64,000 bases of DNA from the NCBI RefSeq assembly GCF_014109805.1, contig NZ_CP059400.1, positions 124,001-188,000 of the forward strand. The letters run 5' to 3'. Below the pieces are notes generated by a model. The model saw only the letters and a list, made by a program, of their open reading frames with translations, did no database searches and was not told where the DNA came from. A program made the position numbers and the translations under genes. The DNA comes from Legionella sp. PC1000. Its GTDB lineage: Bacteria > Pseudomonadota > Gammaproteobacteria > Legionellales > Legionellaceae. Shown here piece by piece: positions 41,756-51,647 of this stretch. Positions within the stretch are counted from its first letter, which is position 1. Every line of letters starts with the position of its first letter.

Positions 41756-44098
41756 ATGACTCAAGAGATGTCGAGATTAGCTGCAATTATTGCGCAAGAG
41801 CTTAAAGTTAAACCAGCGCAGGTAGAAGCAGCCATTCGTCTGCTCAATGAAGGGGCAACAATTCCTTTCATTGCTCGTTATCGCAAGGAAGCTACTGAAG
41901 GACTAGATGATATAAAACTACGTTTTATTGATGAACGCGTACTTTATTTGCGGGAATTGGATGAGCGTCGTGTTGTCGTTTTGCAGTCTATCCGAGAGCA
42001 AGAGAAACTCACTCCAGAGCTTGAGAAGAGTATTTTAGCAGCAGACACTAAAACGCGTCTTGAAGATTTATATTTGCCCTTCAGACCAAAGCGTCGTACC
42101 AAGGCGCAACTTGCGATAGAAGCAGGTTTAGACCCATTAGCCCAGAGACTTTGGAACAACCCTGAGCTGGATCCTGAAGAACAAGCAGTTCAATTTATTA
42201 ATCCTGATGCTGGGGTTGAGGATGCAAAAGCAGCCTTAGAAGGTGCGCGCCATATATTAATGGAGCATTTTGCTGAAGATGCTGATTTGATTAATGAACT
42301 ACGGGAATATTTGTGGCAGCACGGTATCGTCAAGTCAACAGGCAGCTCCAAGAAAAAAGAAACCGTGAATAAGTTTTCAGATTACTTTGATTATTCTGAG
42401 GCAATTAAGAAAATTCCTTCACATCGTGCTTTGGCTTTGTTCCGCGGACGTCGAGAAAGTGTTTTACAAGTGAGCCTTACTTTACCTGAGCATGATTTAT
42501 CATATGGTGAAAATAAATTAGCTGCTCATTTCAATATTATTGATAAACAAAGAAAAGCGGACAATTGGTTACTCGAAACACTACGTCTGACTTGGAAAAT
42601 AAAATTATTTACAAAGTTGGAGCTGGAGTTGCTCACTCGTTTACGTGAAATTGCAGACGAAGAAGCAATAAAAGTATTTTCCAGAAATTTACGCGATTTA
42701 TTACTTGCCGCACCTGCAGGCCCACAAATTACCATTGGACTTGATCCAGGAATTAGAACTGGGGTTAAAGTGGTGGTGGTTGATGCAACGGGCAAGTTAC
42801 TGGATTACACGGTTATTTTTCCCTTCGCTCCACAAAACGAATGGCATCAAGCGATTACTGATTTGGCTAAATTGGCAGCAAAATATCAAGTTAATTTGTT
42901 CAGTATAGGTAATGGAACAGGTTCTCGCGAAACAGAACGCTTGGTTACTGATTTAATAAAAATGTATCCTGATTTAAAACTGACTAAGGTCATTGTGAGT
43001 GAAGCAGGTGCATCTGTTTATTCCGCTTCAGAGATTGCCTCTCAGGAATTCCCTGATTTGGATGTTACTTTAAGAGGAGCTGTTTCTATCGCACGTCGAC
43101 TCCAAGATCCGCTTGCCGAATTAGTCAAAATCGAAGCCAAATCTATTGGTGTAGGACAATACCAGCATGATGTGAATCAAGCTCGCTTAGCTCGTTGTCT
43201 TGATGGTGTTGTAGAAGATTGTGTGAATGCTGTAGGTGTTGATGTAAATACCGCTTCAGCGGCGTTGTTATCACATATTTCTGGTCTTAATGAAGCTCTG
43301 GCCAAAAATATTGTGCTTTATCGCGATGAACATGGTGCATTTAAAAACCGGATGGAATTAAAAAGCGTAAATCGCATGGGTGAAAAAGCATTTCAACAGG
43401 CAGCAGGTTTTTTACGTATCATGAATGGAGACAATCCTCTTGATGCTTCTTGTGTTCATCCAGAAGCTTATCCTTTAGTTGAAAAGATTATTGCGGATAA
43501 GAAAATTGATATTAAGAAACTGATCGGCAATAAAGAAATATTGCATAGTGTGAATGCAGAGGCTTTTATAGATGATCAATTTGGTTTGCCTACTATAAGA
43601 GATGTGCTGCGTGAATTGGAAAAACCGGGCCGTGATCCCAGACCGGAATTTAAAACAGCACAATTCAAGGAAGGTGTTGAGGACATCGGACATTTACATG
43701 AAGGAATGATCCTTGAAGGTGTCGTCAGTAATGTGACTAATTTTGGTGCTTTTGTGGATATTGGAGTGCATCAGGATGGATTGGTACATATTTCAGCAAT
43801 GACTAACAAATTTATTTCTGATCCACGTACGATAGTAAAGGCCGGTGATATCGTGACGGTCAAGGTTATTGAAGTGGATAAGGAAAGAAAGCGCATTGGT
43901 TTAAGCATGAAACTAGAAGATGAGCCTGCGAATCAACCAATAAAAAAACCAGCAAAAACATCTGAAATGAAAAAGCCACCTCAGGTTAAAAAAACGGAGT
44001 ATAAGAAAAAACCTGAAGCCAAAAAAGTTGAGCCGGTTAAAAAGACCGTATTTAATACCGCAATGGCAGATGCATTGGCTAAGTTAAAACGTAATTAA
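41756..44098 (+). CDS. tex: RNA-binding transcription accessory protein Tex
   Basis: 780 residues, normal for Tex. The N-terminal helical domain has [21 protein letters not shown] YqgF/RNase H-like fold follows ([18 protein letters not shown]). The helix-hairpin-helix region includes [19 protein letters not shown] and [20 protein letters not shown]. The C-terminal S1 domain, about residues 640-720, has [20 protein letters not shown] and [12 protein letters not shown] Lys/Pro-rich tail of about 50 residues follows. Tex proteins bind nucleic acid and affect toxin or virulence gene expression in several pathogens. Transcribed alone. Confidence 0.96.
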   Translation: MTQEMSRLAAIIAQELKVKPAQVEAAIRLLNEGATIPFIARYRKEATEGLDDIKLRFIDERVLYLRELDERRVVVLQSIREQEKLTPELEKSILAADTKTRLEDLYLPFRPKRRTKAQLAIEAGLDPLAQRLWNNPELDPEEQAVQFINPDAGVEDAKAALEGARHILMEHFAEDADLINELREYLWQHGIVKSTGSSKKKETVNKFSDYFDYSEAIKKIPSHRALALFRGRRESVLQVSLTLPEHDLSYGENKLAAHFNIIDKQRKADNWLLETLRLTWKIKLFTKLELELLTRLREIADEEAIKVFSRNLRDLLLAAPAGPQITIGLDPGIRTGVKVVVVDATGKLLDYTVIFPFAPQNEWHQAITDLAKLAAKYQVNLFSIGNGTGSRETERLVTDLIKMYPDLKLTKVIVSEAGASVYSASEIASQEFPDLDVTLRGAVSIARRLQDPLAELVKIEAKSIGVGQYQHDVNQARLARCLDGVVEDCVNAVGVDVNTASAALLSHISGLNEALAKNIVLYRDEHGAFKNRMELKSVNRMGEKAFQQAAGFLRIMNGDNPLDASCVHPEAYPLVEKIIADKKIDIKKLIGNKEILHSVNAEAFIDDQFGLPTIRDVLRELEKPGRDPRPEFKTAQFKEGVEDIGHLHEGMILEGVVSNVTNFGAFVDIGVHQDGLVHISAMTNKFISDPRTIVKAGDIVTVKVIEVDKERKRIGLSMKLEDEPANQPIKKPAKTSEMKKPPQVKKTEYKKKPEAKKVEPVKKTVFNTAMADALAKLKRN

Positions 44099-44148
44099 AA
44101 AACGGTATTGTTTGTTGCGAGCAGAAACAAACCTAAAAAGATTATAGT

Positions 44149-44256
44149 CTACGTACCGCGCTTCATGCGCGGTATCCAAGACGATAACTTTGAGATGTCC
44201 ATGAGTATTCCTTTTAAAGCAAAATCTCTAGATACCGCGCATAAGCGCAGTATGGA
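44149..44256. repeat. Family B palindromic element, diverged copy
   Basis: CTACGTACCGCGCTTCATGC at the left and GATACCGCGCATAAGCGCAG at the right pair with several mismatches around a diverged middle (GACGATAACTTTGAGATGTC). It is the most decayed complete copy in the window and lacks a 25-bp tandem extension. Confidence 0.8.
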
Positions 44257-44382
44257 GGCTGAAAATGCGAAAAACTTTTGTTGAACCTTTTGGACTTAGG
44301 TTTTCAATAGGAAAAAATAACTAGCTTCCCAAGCGGGGTTTCGCTGCGCTGCAGCTATATAACAACAGTATGGTGGATAATA

Positions 44383-44766
44383 ATGATCAATACTCCAAAA
44401 GGAGAACTCACTATCCAGACTCTAGCAATGCCGGCAGATACCAATGCCAATGGCGATATATTTGGTGGATGGATAGTGTCGCAAATGGATTTGGCTGCAG
44501 GTATATTGGCAAAAAAATTAGCATTGGGACGAGTAGCTACAGTGGCCATACACTCCATGAGTTTTTTAAAGGCAGTCCATGTAGGTGATCTTGTTAGTTG
44601 TTATGTCACTTTGATAAAACAAGGTAACACGTCCATGACATTTACTGTTGAGGTATGGGCACATCCTGCCACCCAAAATGAAGCGTATCAAGTTACTGAG
44701 GGCGTTTTTGTATTTGTTGCCATTGATGAAGAAGGTAGGCCAAGACAGGTTCCTAAAAAAATATGA
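44383..44766 (+). CDS. yciA: Acyl-CoA thioesterase of the YciA family
   Basis: 127 residues forming one hotdog domain. LAMPADTNANGDIFGGWIVS (residues 14-33) with its Asp is the YciA/BFIT active-site signature, followed by VATVAIHSMSFLKAVHVGD. It hydrolyses acyl-CoAs in the cytoplasm. It is the first gene of an operon with the unknown 545-residue gene (overlap ATGA), ribE and the ClC gene. A GGTGG-type ribosome binding site precedes the ATG. Confidence 0.93.
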   Translation: MINTPKGELTIQTLAMPADTNANGDIFGGWIVSQMDLAAGILAKKLALGRVATVAIHSMSFLKAVHVGDLVSCYVTLIKQGNTSMTFTVEVWAHPATQNEAYQVTEGVFVFVAIDEEGRPRQVPKKI

Positions 44767-46400
44767 CCAGTAATTCGCCAGAACTGCATCGCTTACTTAC
44801 TGAAATGGCTACCCTAATTGAACAAAATGCGGAGCCAGATCCTCAGTTATATACTTTATTTTTCCAACAACCTGAACTTGCTTTTAAGTTAACCGAGATC
44901 ATCAGTAACTTAGAAGAAAATCTGGATGAAGGTCTTTCAGTTTATTCAGCTTGTGTTTTTGCTTTAGATATTTGTGTCGCGCAATTGCAAGGTGCGGCAG
45001 AGTCTAATAATAAAGTTACTGCAAAAACATTAGTTCAATTGATGAATCATTTAGCCGAAATGATCAATTTGCGCAAACATACACTGAGTTTTTGGCTGCC
45101 GGTGTTAAATTCCTTTTATGAATCACATGTTGAATTGACTGAAGATCTAAAAAATGCCTATTACGAACTTGCCAGTGATGAGGAAGAGCTGATTCCTGAA
45201 GGCGAACCTATATCACATTTAGATGCAATTCGGGATTTAATACACGAATTATCTGATCTAAATGTTTTTGAAATCGCCGAAAATTTTTTCGCTCAAAGTT
45301 ATGCAATGCCAGCTGACTTCTTTGTCGATCTTATGGCTGATTTATACAACATTGAAGAAGGTGCAGATATTGGCTTACTTATTTTATTGCATCCTAAGGC
45401 AGAGGTTCGTGAAATTGCTGTTCACACGCTGGATCAAATTATACGAGTAGTTACGCTTTCTTCTATCTCCCTTTCACGGTTGCAGACAATCAAGTATTGG
45501 TATCCAAAACAATATCATGAACTGTTTGATTCATGGATAAAAATCCAACGCAAACGAGGGGTTGTGTTTGCACCAGAACCTGAAGTAGCTAAAGTAGTCA
45601 TTCGAGCGACAGAAGTAGATGGTACGGGTTCGCAAGGGGTTTTTCTTCATGTGCGTAAACATAGGAAAAATAGGCTTTGTGGCTTGTTATTAAAGTATGA
45701 GTTAGGTCTTAAAGATGCATGGATAACGCCTTCACTTTCAGTAAAAGATGTCAAGAATTATTATACTCAGGCTTTTGATGAAAATGTGACCTTGCGTGAG
45801 GTGGATCTTTCTTATTTTACAATGATGGTAGAACATTTCTTGGAAGTTACAATAAAAAAAGGTGAGACTCCTAATGTCCAGTTTTTAGAAATCCAGGAAC
45901 TACTGGGGGTACGTTTGCGGCCTGTAAAGCTGGATGTAGACTATCTTTTTGAACAACTAAGCATACAAGTTACACCATTTACGCAAGAAGTGATTTCCGC
46001 ATCCTTGCGACGTACAAAATCCTGGCTCAAAACCAAATCCTTTACTGAGTCCTGGTATTTGGAAAATCCTTTAATCGATAAAATAGTCAACCATAACAGC
46101 AGTTTTGTCGACGGGATTAGGGTATGTCGTATGGAGGAGGCCATGGAGGCTGTATTTTCTGAAGAAATGGAATTGCATCGTGACAAATGGGAATTTCATT
46201 TTTTATGGGTTTCTTTATGGATGAAAGCCAAGGAAAAACGAAATGAAAAAATGTGGCGCGATAGTTTTCTCATTGCTTATACCATTCATGAAGGTACACC
46301 TTTGAAAGAGATTCCTGTGATGCAGGAAATTTGTCGGCAGACGGTGATTAATAGTGTAGAAACCATGCAAGAGAGACGCACACATTTGAGTCAAGAGTGA
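44763..46400 (+). CDS. Unknown 545-residue cytosolic protein
   Basis: No family recognised. The protein is largely helical and acidic in the first 250 residues (HEAT-like feel around AVHTLDQIIRVV, not confirmed). A more basic middle region includes GVFLHVRKHRKNRLCGLL. There is no signal peptide or membrane helix. It overlaps yciA by 4 bp and the ribE leader, so it is part of a yciA-unknown-ribE-clc operon. The operon suggests a housekeeping or metabolic role rather than an accessory one. No catalytic motif can be named. Confidence 0.8.
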   Translation: MTSNSPELHRLLTEMATLIEQNAEPDPQLYTLFFQQPELAFKLTEIISNLEENLDEGLSVYSACVFALDICVAQLQGAAESNNKVTAKTLVQLMNHLAEMINLRKHTLSFWLPVLNSFYESHVELTEDLKNAYYELASDEEELIPEGEPISHLDAIRDLIHELSDLNVFEIAENFFAQSYAMPADFFVDLMADLYNIEEGADIGLLILLHPKAEVREIAVHTLDQIIRVVTLSSISLSRLQTIKYWYPKQYHELFDSWIKIQRKRGVVFAPEPEVAKVVIRATEVDGTGSQGVFLHVRKHRKNRLCGLLLKYELGLKDAWITPSLSVKDVKNYYTQAFDENVTLREVDLSYFTMMVEHFLEVTIKKGETPNVQFLEIQELLGVRLRPVKLDVDYLFEQLSIQVTPFTQEVISASLRRTKSWLKTKSFTESWYLENPLIDKIVNHNSSFVDGIRVCRMEEAMEAVFSEEMELHRDKWEFHFLWVSLWMKAKEKRNEKMWRDSFLIAYTIHEGTPLKEIPVMQEICRQTVINSVETMQERRTHLSQE

Positions 46401-46408
46401 GAGAAACC

Positions 46409-47023
46409 ATGTTTACCGGTATTATTGAAAAAAAAGGTACTGTGATGAGTAACAGTAACCATGATGGTGCAAATCGGTTGGTTATTTCATCTGCTTTTAA
46501 TCAATTGCAAATAGGGGAAAGTATTGCTGTAAACGGAGTATGTTTAACTTTATTACCCTTGGAAGACACAAAATTAAGTTTTGATGTTTCCCCCGAAACG
46601 CTGAGTAGGACTACTTTGGGGGGACTAAGAGTAGGTGATGAAGTGAATTTGGAACGGGCCATGCTGGCATCGACGCGTTTTGGTGGTCATTATGTAAGCG
46701 GGCATGTAGATGCGATTGCTCAAATTCATTCTATAAAGCACATTAATGAGTTTGTTGAAGTCGAGTTAAGTGGTTTTGATGCAAACGCAATGTTGTATTT
46801 AATACCTAAAGGGAGTATTACTGTTGAAGGGGTAAGCTTAACGATTAATTCAGTTGTGAATCAAAGCGTTAGATTAATGCTTGTTCCACACACATTACTT
46901 AATACTACCCTGAGCTTTTTAAAATATGGGCAAAAGGTTAATATTGAATTTGATTATTTAACACGTATTGTTGCCCATCAATTGCAAGTTGCTGGAAAGA
47001 TACACAATCAAGTCCCGTTATGA
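46409..47023 (+). CDS. ribE: Riboflavin synthase alpha chain
   Basis: 204 residues from ATG 46409, giving the universal N-terminus MFTGIIEKKGTV; a GTG at 46397 would add four residues. It catalyses the dismutation of lumazine to riboflavin. Two lumazine-binding repeats are seen: SIAVNGVCLTLLP and FDVSPETLSRTTL in the first, then GSITVEGVSLTINSV and VPHTLLNTTLSF in the second. It starts 8 bp after the unknown gene. No other rib gene and no FMN riboswitch are visible, so this copy stands apart from a rib operon. Confidence 0.94.
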   Translation: MFTGIIEKKGTVMSNSNHDGANRLVISSAFNQLQIGESIAVNGVCLTLLPLEDTKLSFDVSPETLSRTTLGGLRVGDEVNLERAMLASTRFGGHYVSGHVDAIAQIHSIKHINEFVEVELSGFDANAMLYLIPKGSITVEGVSLTINSVVNQSVRLMLVPHTLLNTTLSFLKYGQKVNIEFDYLTRIVAHQLQVAGKIHNQVPL

Positions 47024-47038
47024 ATTAAGGAGTAGTTC

Positions 47039-48319
47039 ATGACAAAACATTTAACATCCCGATGGCATCATCTTTTTATTGCCACAATTTTTATCGGGAT
47101 TGTTTCTGGTTTTGGAGGGATGTTTTTAGCCATATTATTGCATTTTATTCAACACTTAGCCTATGAACATACCGTACTTCCTATTCTGGGAAATGAGCAT
47201 TTTCTTGAAGTGGTTACTGGTTCAACTGCACCAAGGAGAGTAGTCGCTCTTCTTTTGTGTGGTTTCATTGCGGGTTTTGGCTGGTGGGCAGTTTTTCGTT
47301 ATGGTAGTCCTTTAGTAAGTATTGCTAATGCAATTAAATCACCAAGGCCGTACATGCCGATAAAAACTACTTTGGTCCATGTACTACTCCAGATTATTAC
47401 TGTTGCCTTAGGTTCTCCTATGGGACGGGAAGTGGCTCCTCGCGAATGTGCCGCTACTTTTGCATGTTGGTTTACTAATAAAATGAAGCTGCATCCTAAA
47501 GAAAGTCAAATACTTGTAGCGTGTGCTGCAGGAGCGGGATTGGCGGCAGTCTATAATGTTCCTTTTGGCGGCGCTTTATTTACTCTAGAAGTTCTGCTTA
47601 GCTCTTTTCATTGGTTTGCAGTAATTCCAGCAATTACTACGTCCGCGATAGCGGTGGTTATTTCCTGGATTGGTCTTGGTAATCAGTCTTTATATCATAT
47701 TCCTACTTTAATACTTGATTCCCCAATAGTCATTTGGGCTATTCTTTCTGGCCCCATTTTTGGTTTTTCTGCTTATTGGTTTAAAGTGATTACGAATAGG
47801 GCCCAAAGCCGAGCACCACGAAATTGGAAAATAATCATATCGTGTTTGTTTAATTTTTTCATTATTGGTTTATTAGCGATTTATTTTCCAGAGATAATAG
47901 GAAATGGGCGTTCTGCAGCTCAATTAGGATTTGACGGTAATATGTTAGGACTTGGAATTGCTGTTGTCGTCTTAATACTTAGAATTTTAATTGTCTGTAC
48001 CAGTGTACAAGCTGGTGCCTCAGGCGGGCTTCTGACTCCTTCGCTTGCAAACGGCGCTTTAATGGCTGTCGTTTTAGGTATTCTCTGGAGTTATTTGTGG
48101 CCAGGTGCCTCTGTATCTATATCTGCTTTTGCCGTTATTGGAGGAGCAGCCTTTCTGGCTGCAGCTCAAAAAATGCCAATCACCGCAATTGTTTTGATCA
48201 TTGAATTTACAGGGATCAATTTTAGCTTTTTCATTCCGATACTTTTTGCGGTTGCTGGATCAGTAAGCATGTTTAAATATTGTGACATGAAACATTTGGT
48301 TACTCTTATAAGTCGATAA
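47039..48319 (+). CDS. ClC-family chloride channel/transporter
   Basis: 426 residues with about ten membrane helices. Family motifs are GSPMGREVAPRE (residues 126-137; the usual GREGP with the gating Glu131 kept), VYNVPFGGALFTLEV (171-185) and GASGGLLTPSLANG. In E. coli ClC-A the position after the conserved LFIIE Glu is the internal proton Glu (E203); here it is Val185, as in ClC channels. No CBS domain. It lies 15 bp after ribE in the same operon. Whether it is a channel or an exchanger is inferred only. Confidence 0.85.
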   Translation: MTKHLTSRWHHLFIATIFIGIVSGFGGMFLAILLHFIQHLAYEHTVLPILGNEHFLEVVTGSTAPRRVVALLLCGFIAGFGWWAVFRYGSPLVSIANAIKSPRPYMPIKTTLVHVLLQIITVALGSPMGREVAPRECAATFACWFTNKMKLHPKESQILVACAAGAGLAAVYNVPFGGALFTLEVLLSSFHWFAVIPAITTSAIAVVISWIGLGNQSLYHIPTLILDSPIVIWAILSGPIFGFSAYWFKVITNRAQSRAPRNWKIIISCLFNFFIIGLLAIYFPEIIGNGRSAAQLGFDGNMLGLGIAVVVLILRILIVCTSVQAGASGGLLTPSLANGALMAVVLGILWSYLWPGASVSISAFAVIGGAAFLAAAQKMPITAIVLIIEFTGINFSFFIPILFAVAGSVSMFKYCDMKHLVTLISR

Positions 48320-48357
48320 TTAAAACACTTGCCCTCTTAATACGTTCTTCAGTAACG

Positions 48358-49938
48358 CTACACTTTCTTTATACTTTGAGTCAAAACACTTCCATTTGAA
48401 AAATTAGGCATTATTCTTTTTCCTAGATCAAAATCTTTTCCACTGCGCAAATATATAGTCTTTTTTATGTTATCAGGAGTTGGTTGTTCTATTTTAGAAA
48501 AAATGCTTTTTAATAAAAAATCTAATGGCAAAGTCGCTAGATCATAACCCGGCTCATTAAAAGGGCTTTTTACCACAAAAAAAGCACTATAATTCTTGAT
48601 AATATTCTCTGGTGTAAATTTATAGTTTAGTCTGATATCCGGTTCTTCTATTCGAGAACCATGATCACCGTGGATTACAATAATACTATTTTTAGTATTT
48701 TCATTTATCTCCAACGTTTTTAAAAATGTTCCAATTAATTTGTGTGTGCACTCCAATTGATCAAAATATGCCTTTGTCTTATTTTGACTTTCGCCAATAT
48801 ATTCACAATTTTTATTAAATACATAAGGAGCATGCGGCAAGAGTAAGTGAATAAAATAAGCATTATTTATTTGTACCGACTTTGCTAATTTCTCAACCTC
48901 GTTAAACGCTTGGTAAGTGGCTGTAGATGGAGTCAATATACTTTGATTTTCCGATTGTGGTAAATGAAGCATAGACCAGATTTTACTTTTCTTAAGTTTG
49001 GAAAAATCAAATCGCAATTTAGAAAATACTTGCTCCAATATTGCAATAGACTTTGTGCTAGAGCGAAGCGCAGGATTTACAGGTACAGGAGCGGTATGTT
49101 TATAAGTTATACAGTTTGCCAAATTAAAGTTTTCACTTTTTGCACACAAATCTAAATAGGAGCTTTGTATAACGTTGATATCATATCCCTTGTTTGAAAG
49201 AGTTTCAAAAAGTGCATTTTGGGTGAGAATATGCCTATCTTCCTCATAGTTATGTAGAATATAATCTTTTAAGTCATCAATGGGTTTGAAATTTAAAAAA
49301 CTTGCAAATGAAGCGATAGAGCGAAAATCTCGGCTATAAGCTTTACCATATACTCTAAAACCTAGCTTGATATATTTATCCTTTAACACAGAGGCAAGAT
49401 TATTCTGATCGTCTTTAGGAGATATTCCCTCCAGGCCAATATGCTCATCTAAAACAACTTCAATATAAGGAGGAAGTTTCAAATTTGCATGATTTTTTGT
49501 TTGACTAAAATTGTGTACTGTCACTAAAGGATGTTTGGAAATAAAAAAGCTTCCTACCCATAGTGTTCCAAAAAAGACAAACAATAGTTTGTCTAAATAA
49601 TGACGTAAGCAATAGAAAATGCAAGCAATAAAAATTGCAGCCAAGAGTATTATATAACGGTATTTTAATCCATAAGGTAAAGCAGGAAAACTTTTTATTT
49701 GACTTATTATAAAAAAAAGCACAAGAAGCGTTGCAGCTAAAATTCGGATGTACACATTCGAAAAAACCATGATGCATCCGGGTATAAGACTTATTAGTAT
49801 TAATATAAAATAACTAAATAATGCTTCGGAGCTTAGTATATTTATACTATTATCCGCTAAAAATGCGGTGAGTAAGGCTGTTAAAAAGAAAGTGGTTATG
49901 AATAAATAGCGCCAGTTTTTATATAAGGTATCTAACAT
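48358..49938 (-). CDS. Membrane-anchored sulfatase-fold (alkaline phosphatase superfamily) protein
   Basis: 526 residues. About five N-terminal membrane helices (residues 10-145) precede a periplasmic domain. HLLLPHAPYVF and IIVIHGDHGSRI are characteristic of the sulfatase/phosphoethanolamine-transferase superfamily found in surface-sugar loci. The nucleophile Ser/Thr was not placed with confidence. It may transfer or remove a phosphate-linked group on LPS or lipid, but activity is inferred. It marks the left edge of the very AT-rich polysaccharide cluster and ends 38 bp from the convergent ClC gene. Confidence 0.75.
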   Translation of the reverse strand: MLDTLYKNWRYLFITTFFLTALLTAFLADNSINILSSEALFSYFILILISLIPGCIMVFSNVYIRILAATLLVLFFIISQIKSFPALPYGLKYRYIILLAAIFIACIFYCLRHYLDKLLFVFFGTLWVGSFFISKHPLVTVHNFSQTKNHANLKLPPYIEVVLDEHIGLEGISPKDDQNNLASVLKDKYIKLGFRVYGKAYSRDFRSIASFASFLNFKPIDDLKDYILHNYEEDRHILTQNALFETLSNKGYDINVIQSSYLDLCAKSENFNLANCITYKHTAPVPVNPALRSSTKSIAILEQVFSKLRFDFSKLKKSKIWSMLHLPQSENQSILTPSTATYQAFNEVEKLAKSVQINNAYFIHLLLPHAPYVFNKNCEYIGESQNKTKAYFDQLECTHKLIGTFLKTLEINENTKNSIIVIHGDHGSRIEEPDIRLNYKFTPENIIKNYSAFFVVKSPFNEPGYDLATLPLDFLLKSIFSKIEQPTPDNIKKTIYLRSGKDFDLGKRIMPNFSNGSVLTQSIKKV

Positions 49939-50270
49939 TTATTTTTCTCATTGGGATAAAAGTGTTTCATTTCTATGTTCTAGTATTGTCCTATTCTGGC
50001 CAAAAAGTAATGCACTTAATTTAAACAGCAATTAAAAACGAGGGAGGTATCTTAACATATCCGGTAACAACTTTGTTGGGCTAAATATTTCAAAATTAAT
50101 TAACCTACCCAGTCTACTCAAGGTTCTAGTAAAATAAAGCCAACCCATGCATAATAAGAGGCCCCCCTTAATTATGTACAAATTTATTTTCTGCAATTTG
50201 ACACCAGATTGATATAAGTAGTGGCGGTGCTTACGGATATTATAATGTCATACAATTTATTGGATAATTT
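49939..50270. other. Divergent promoter region, AT-rich, no gene seen
   Basis: 332 bp between the sulfatase-fold gene and the acyltransferase gene. TTGACA occurs at 50198 and TATAAT at 50241, but they are too far apart to pair. TATAAT alone, 30 bp before the acyltransferase ATG, is a possible -10 box. No repeat of families A to D was found. Confidence 0.5.
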
Positions 50271-51473
50271 ATGTTTCACGTCATAGTCCAAGTATTCTTT
50301 TTTACGATTTTTTTTCTTATTGCATTCCTAAGCGTACTTCCTTGGAGAGCATTATTTCATATTGTTGATACGGGCCGCAATAATGAACAATCCCTGGAAG
50401 GATTAAGAGGAATGGCTGCTTTGGCTGTAGTAGCATGTCATGTTAATCAATTTTTATTGTCTTACTTGCATATACCTGGAATTCCTCTTACAGGTAACCG
50501 AATAGGAGGACTTGGTGTTCAAATGTTTTTTGCTTTGACCGCCTATTTATTTACTAAAAAAGCCCTTCAAGGTGGAATTAATCCTGCAGTTTTTTATAAA
50601 AAACGTATTCTTAGAATTGTTCCTCTTTATATTTTCTTGTCCGTATGTACCATTTTATTAAGTTTGCATTACATGGGAACTCCTGTATTTATTTGGGATA
50701 CTTTTATCCGATGTATCAATGTCCTAAGTTTCGGTTTCATTGGTCACAATACTGATTTGTATTTACCTAATTATGATCTCCTCGTTTTCCAAAAATACAA
50801 TGCAATGGAATTGATTGGAATTGCATGGTCATTAAGCTATGAGTGGAGGTTTTATTTAGTTTTACCTGTCTTATACTATATATCTTTATACTCGACCAAT
50901 AAGAGAATCGCCATACTGATTATTGTAATTATTTTGGCAATGCGCGATTTTTACATTTACAGTTCGTCTAAAGTGGTTTGGCCGTTTTTTATTGGGGGTA
51001 GTATTGCTGCTTTAATAGTACATTATTCTCCTAATCTTTCTGTTAATATCAAGTTATCGAAATTTTTCTCTTGTCTTTCATTGCCTTTGTTAATAGGCTC
51101 AATTTTTACCCCAGATGTTTATAATTACAAACATTTCCTTTTAACAAGTTCTCTTTTTATTTGTATTGTTTTAGGAAAGCCCAAACTATTGCAATCTAAA
51201 GCCTTAGTCGCATTAGGACAAATTAGCTATAGCCTTTATCTAATGCAATACTTAGTATTAAAACTGGTGAATAATGCAGTGTATCCTAATATTTTATATT
51301 CTGATCTTGTCCCTAAATTTTTAGTGAGCTTTTTAATGATAGGGCTTCTTATTCCAATCGCCTCATGTACTTATAAGTTTATTGAGCTACCAGGGATGCA
51401 GGGAGCATTTTTTAAACAATTCAATTTTGCCTTAAAGAAAGTTAAAAGATCATACTCTATACAAAGACAGTAG
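50271..51473 (+). CDS. Membrane acyltransferase, acyltransferase 3 family (OafA-like)
   Basis: 400 residues with about ten membrane helices. The family signature LEGLRGMAALAVVACHVNQF (residues 42-61) includes the conserved Arg and His of acyltransferase-3 enzymes. GIAWSLSYEWRFYLVLPVLY is the second hallmark block. Such enzymes O-acetylate or otherwise acylate surface sugars. No C-terminal SGNH domain. It sits alone on the plus strand between two minus-strand genes of the polysaccharide cluster, which supports O-antigen modification. Confidence 0.9.
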   Translation: MFHVIVQVFFFTIFFLIAFLSVLPWRALFHIVDTGRNNEQSLEGLRGMAALAVVACHVNQFLLSYLHIPGIPLTGNRIGGLGVQMFFALTAYLFTKKALQGGINPAVFYKKRILRIVPLYIFLSVCTILLSLHYMGTPVFIWDTFIRCINVLSFGFIGHNTDLYLPNYDLLVFQKYNAMELIGIAWSLSYEWRFYLVLPVLYYISLYSTNKRIAILIIVIILAMRDFYIYSSSKVVWPFFIGGSIAALIVHYSPNLSVNIKLSKFFSCLSLPLLIGSIFTPDVYNYKHFLLTSSLFICIVLGKPKLLQSKALVALGQISYSLYLMQYLVLKLVNNAVYPNILYSDLVPKFLVSFLMIGLLIPIASCTYKFIELPGMQGAFFKQFNFALKKVKRSYSIQRQ

Positions 51474-51647
51474 ATTTCTGCCCAGAAAAATAAGGCATTG
51501 GATTATTTTAATATCTTAAAAGCACTTTTCTAGAGGAGTAAAATAAGCTGCCGCAGGTTTTTTCCCATAGACAGACAGCATAGGTGGCTCATTCTAAATC
51601 TCAAATATCAATGACAAGAATAATTTGATATGTCGAGAGTTACCTGA

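Noticed and set aside
46200-46408. FMN riboswitch before ribE
   Set aside because: The space is filled by the upstream coding sequence and no RFN-like helices were seen.
50215-50235. ops/JUMPstart element (GGCGGTGCTTACGG)
   Set aside because: Only the first six bases match GGCGGTAGC-type ops, and the rest of JUMPstart is absent.
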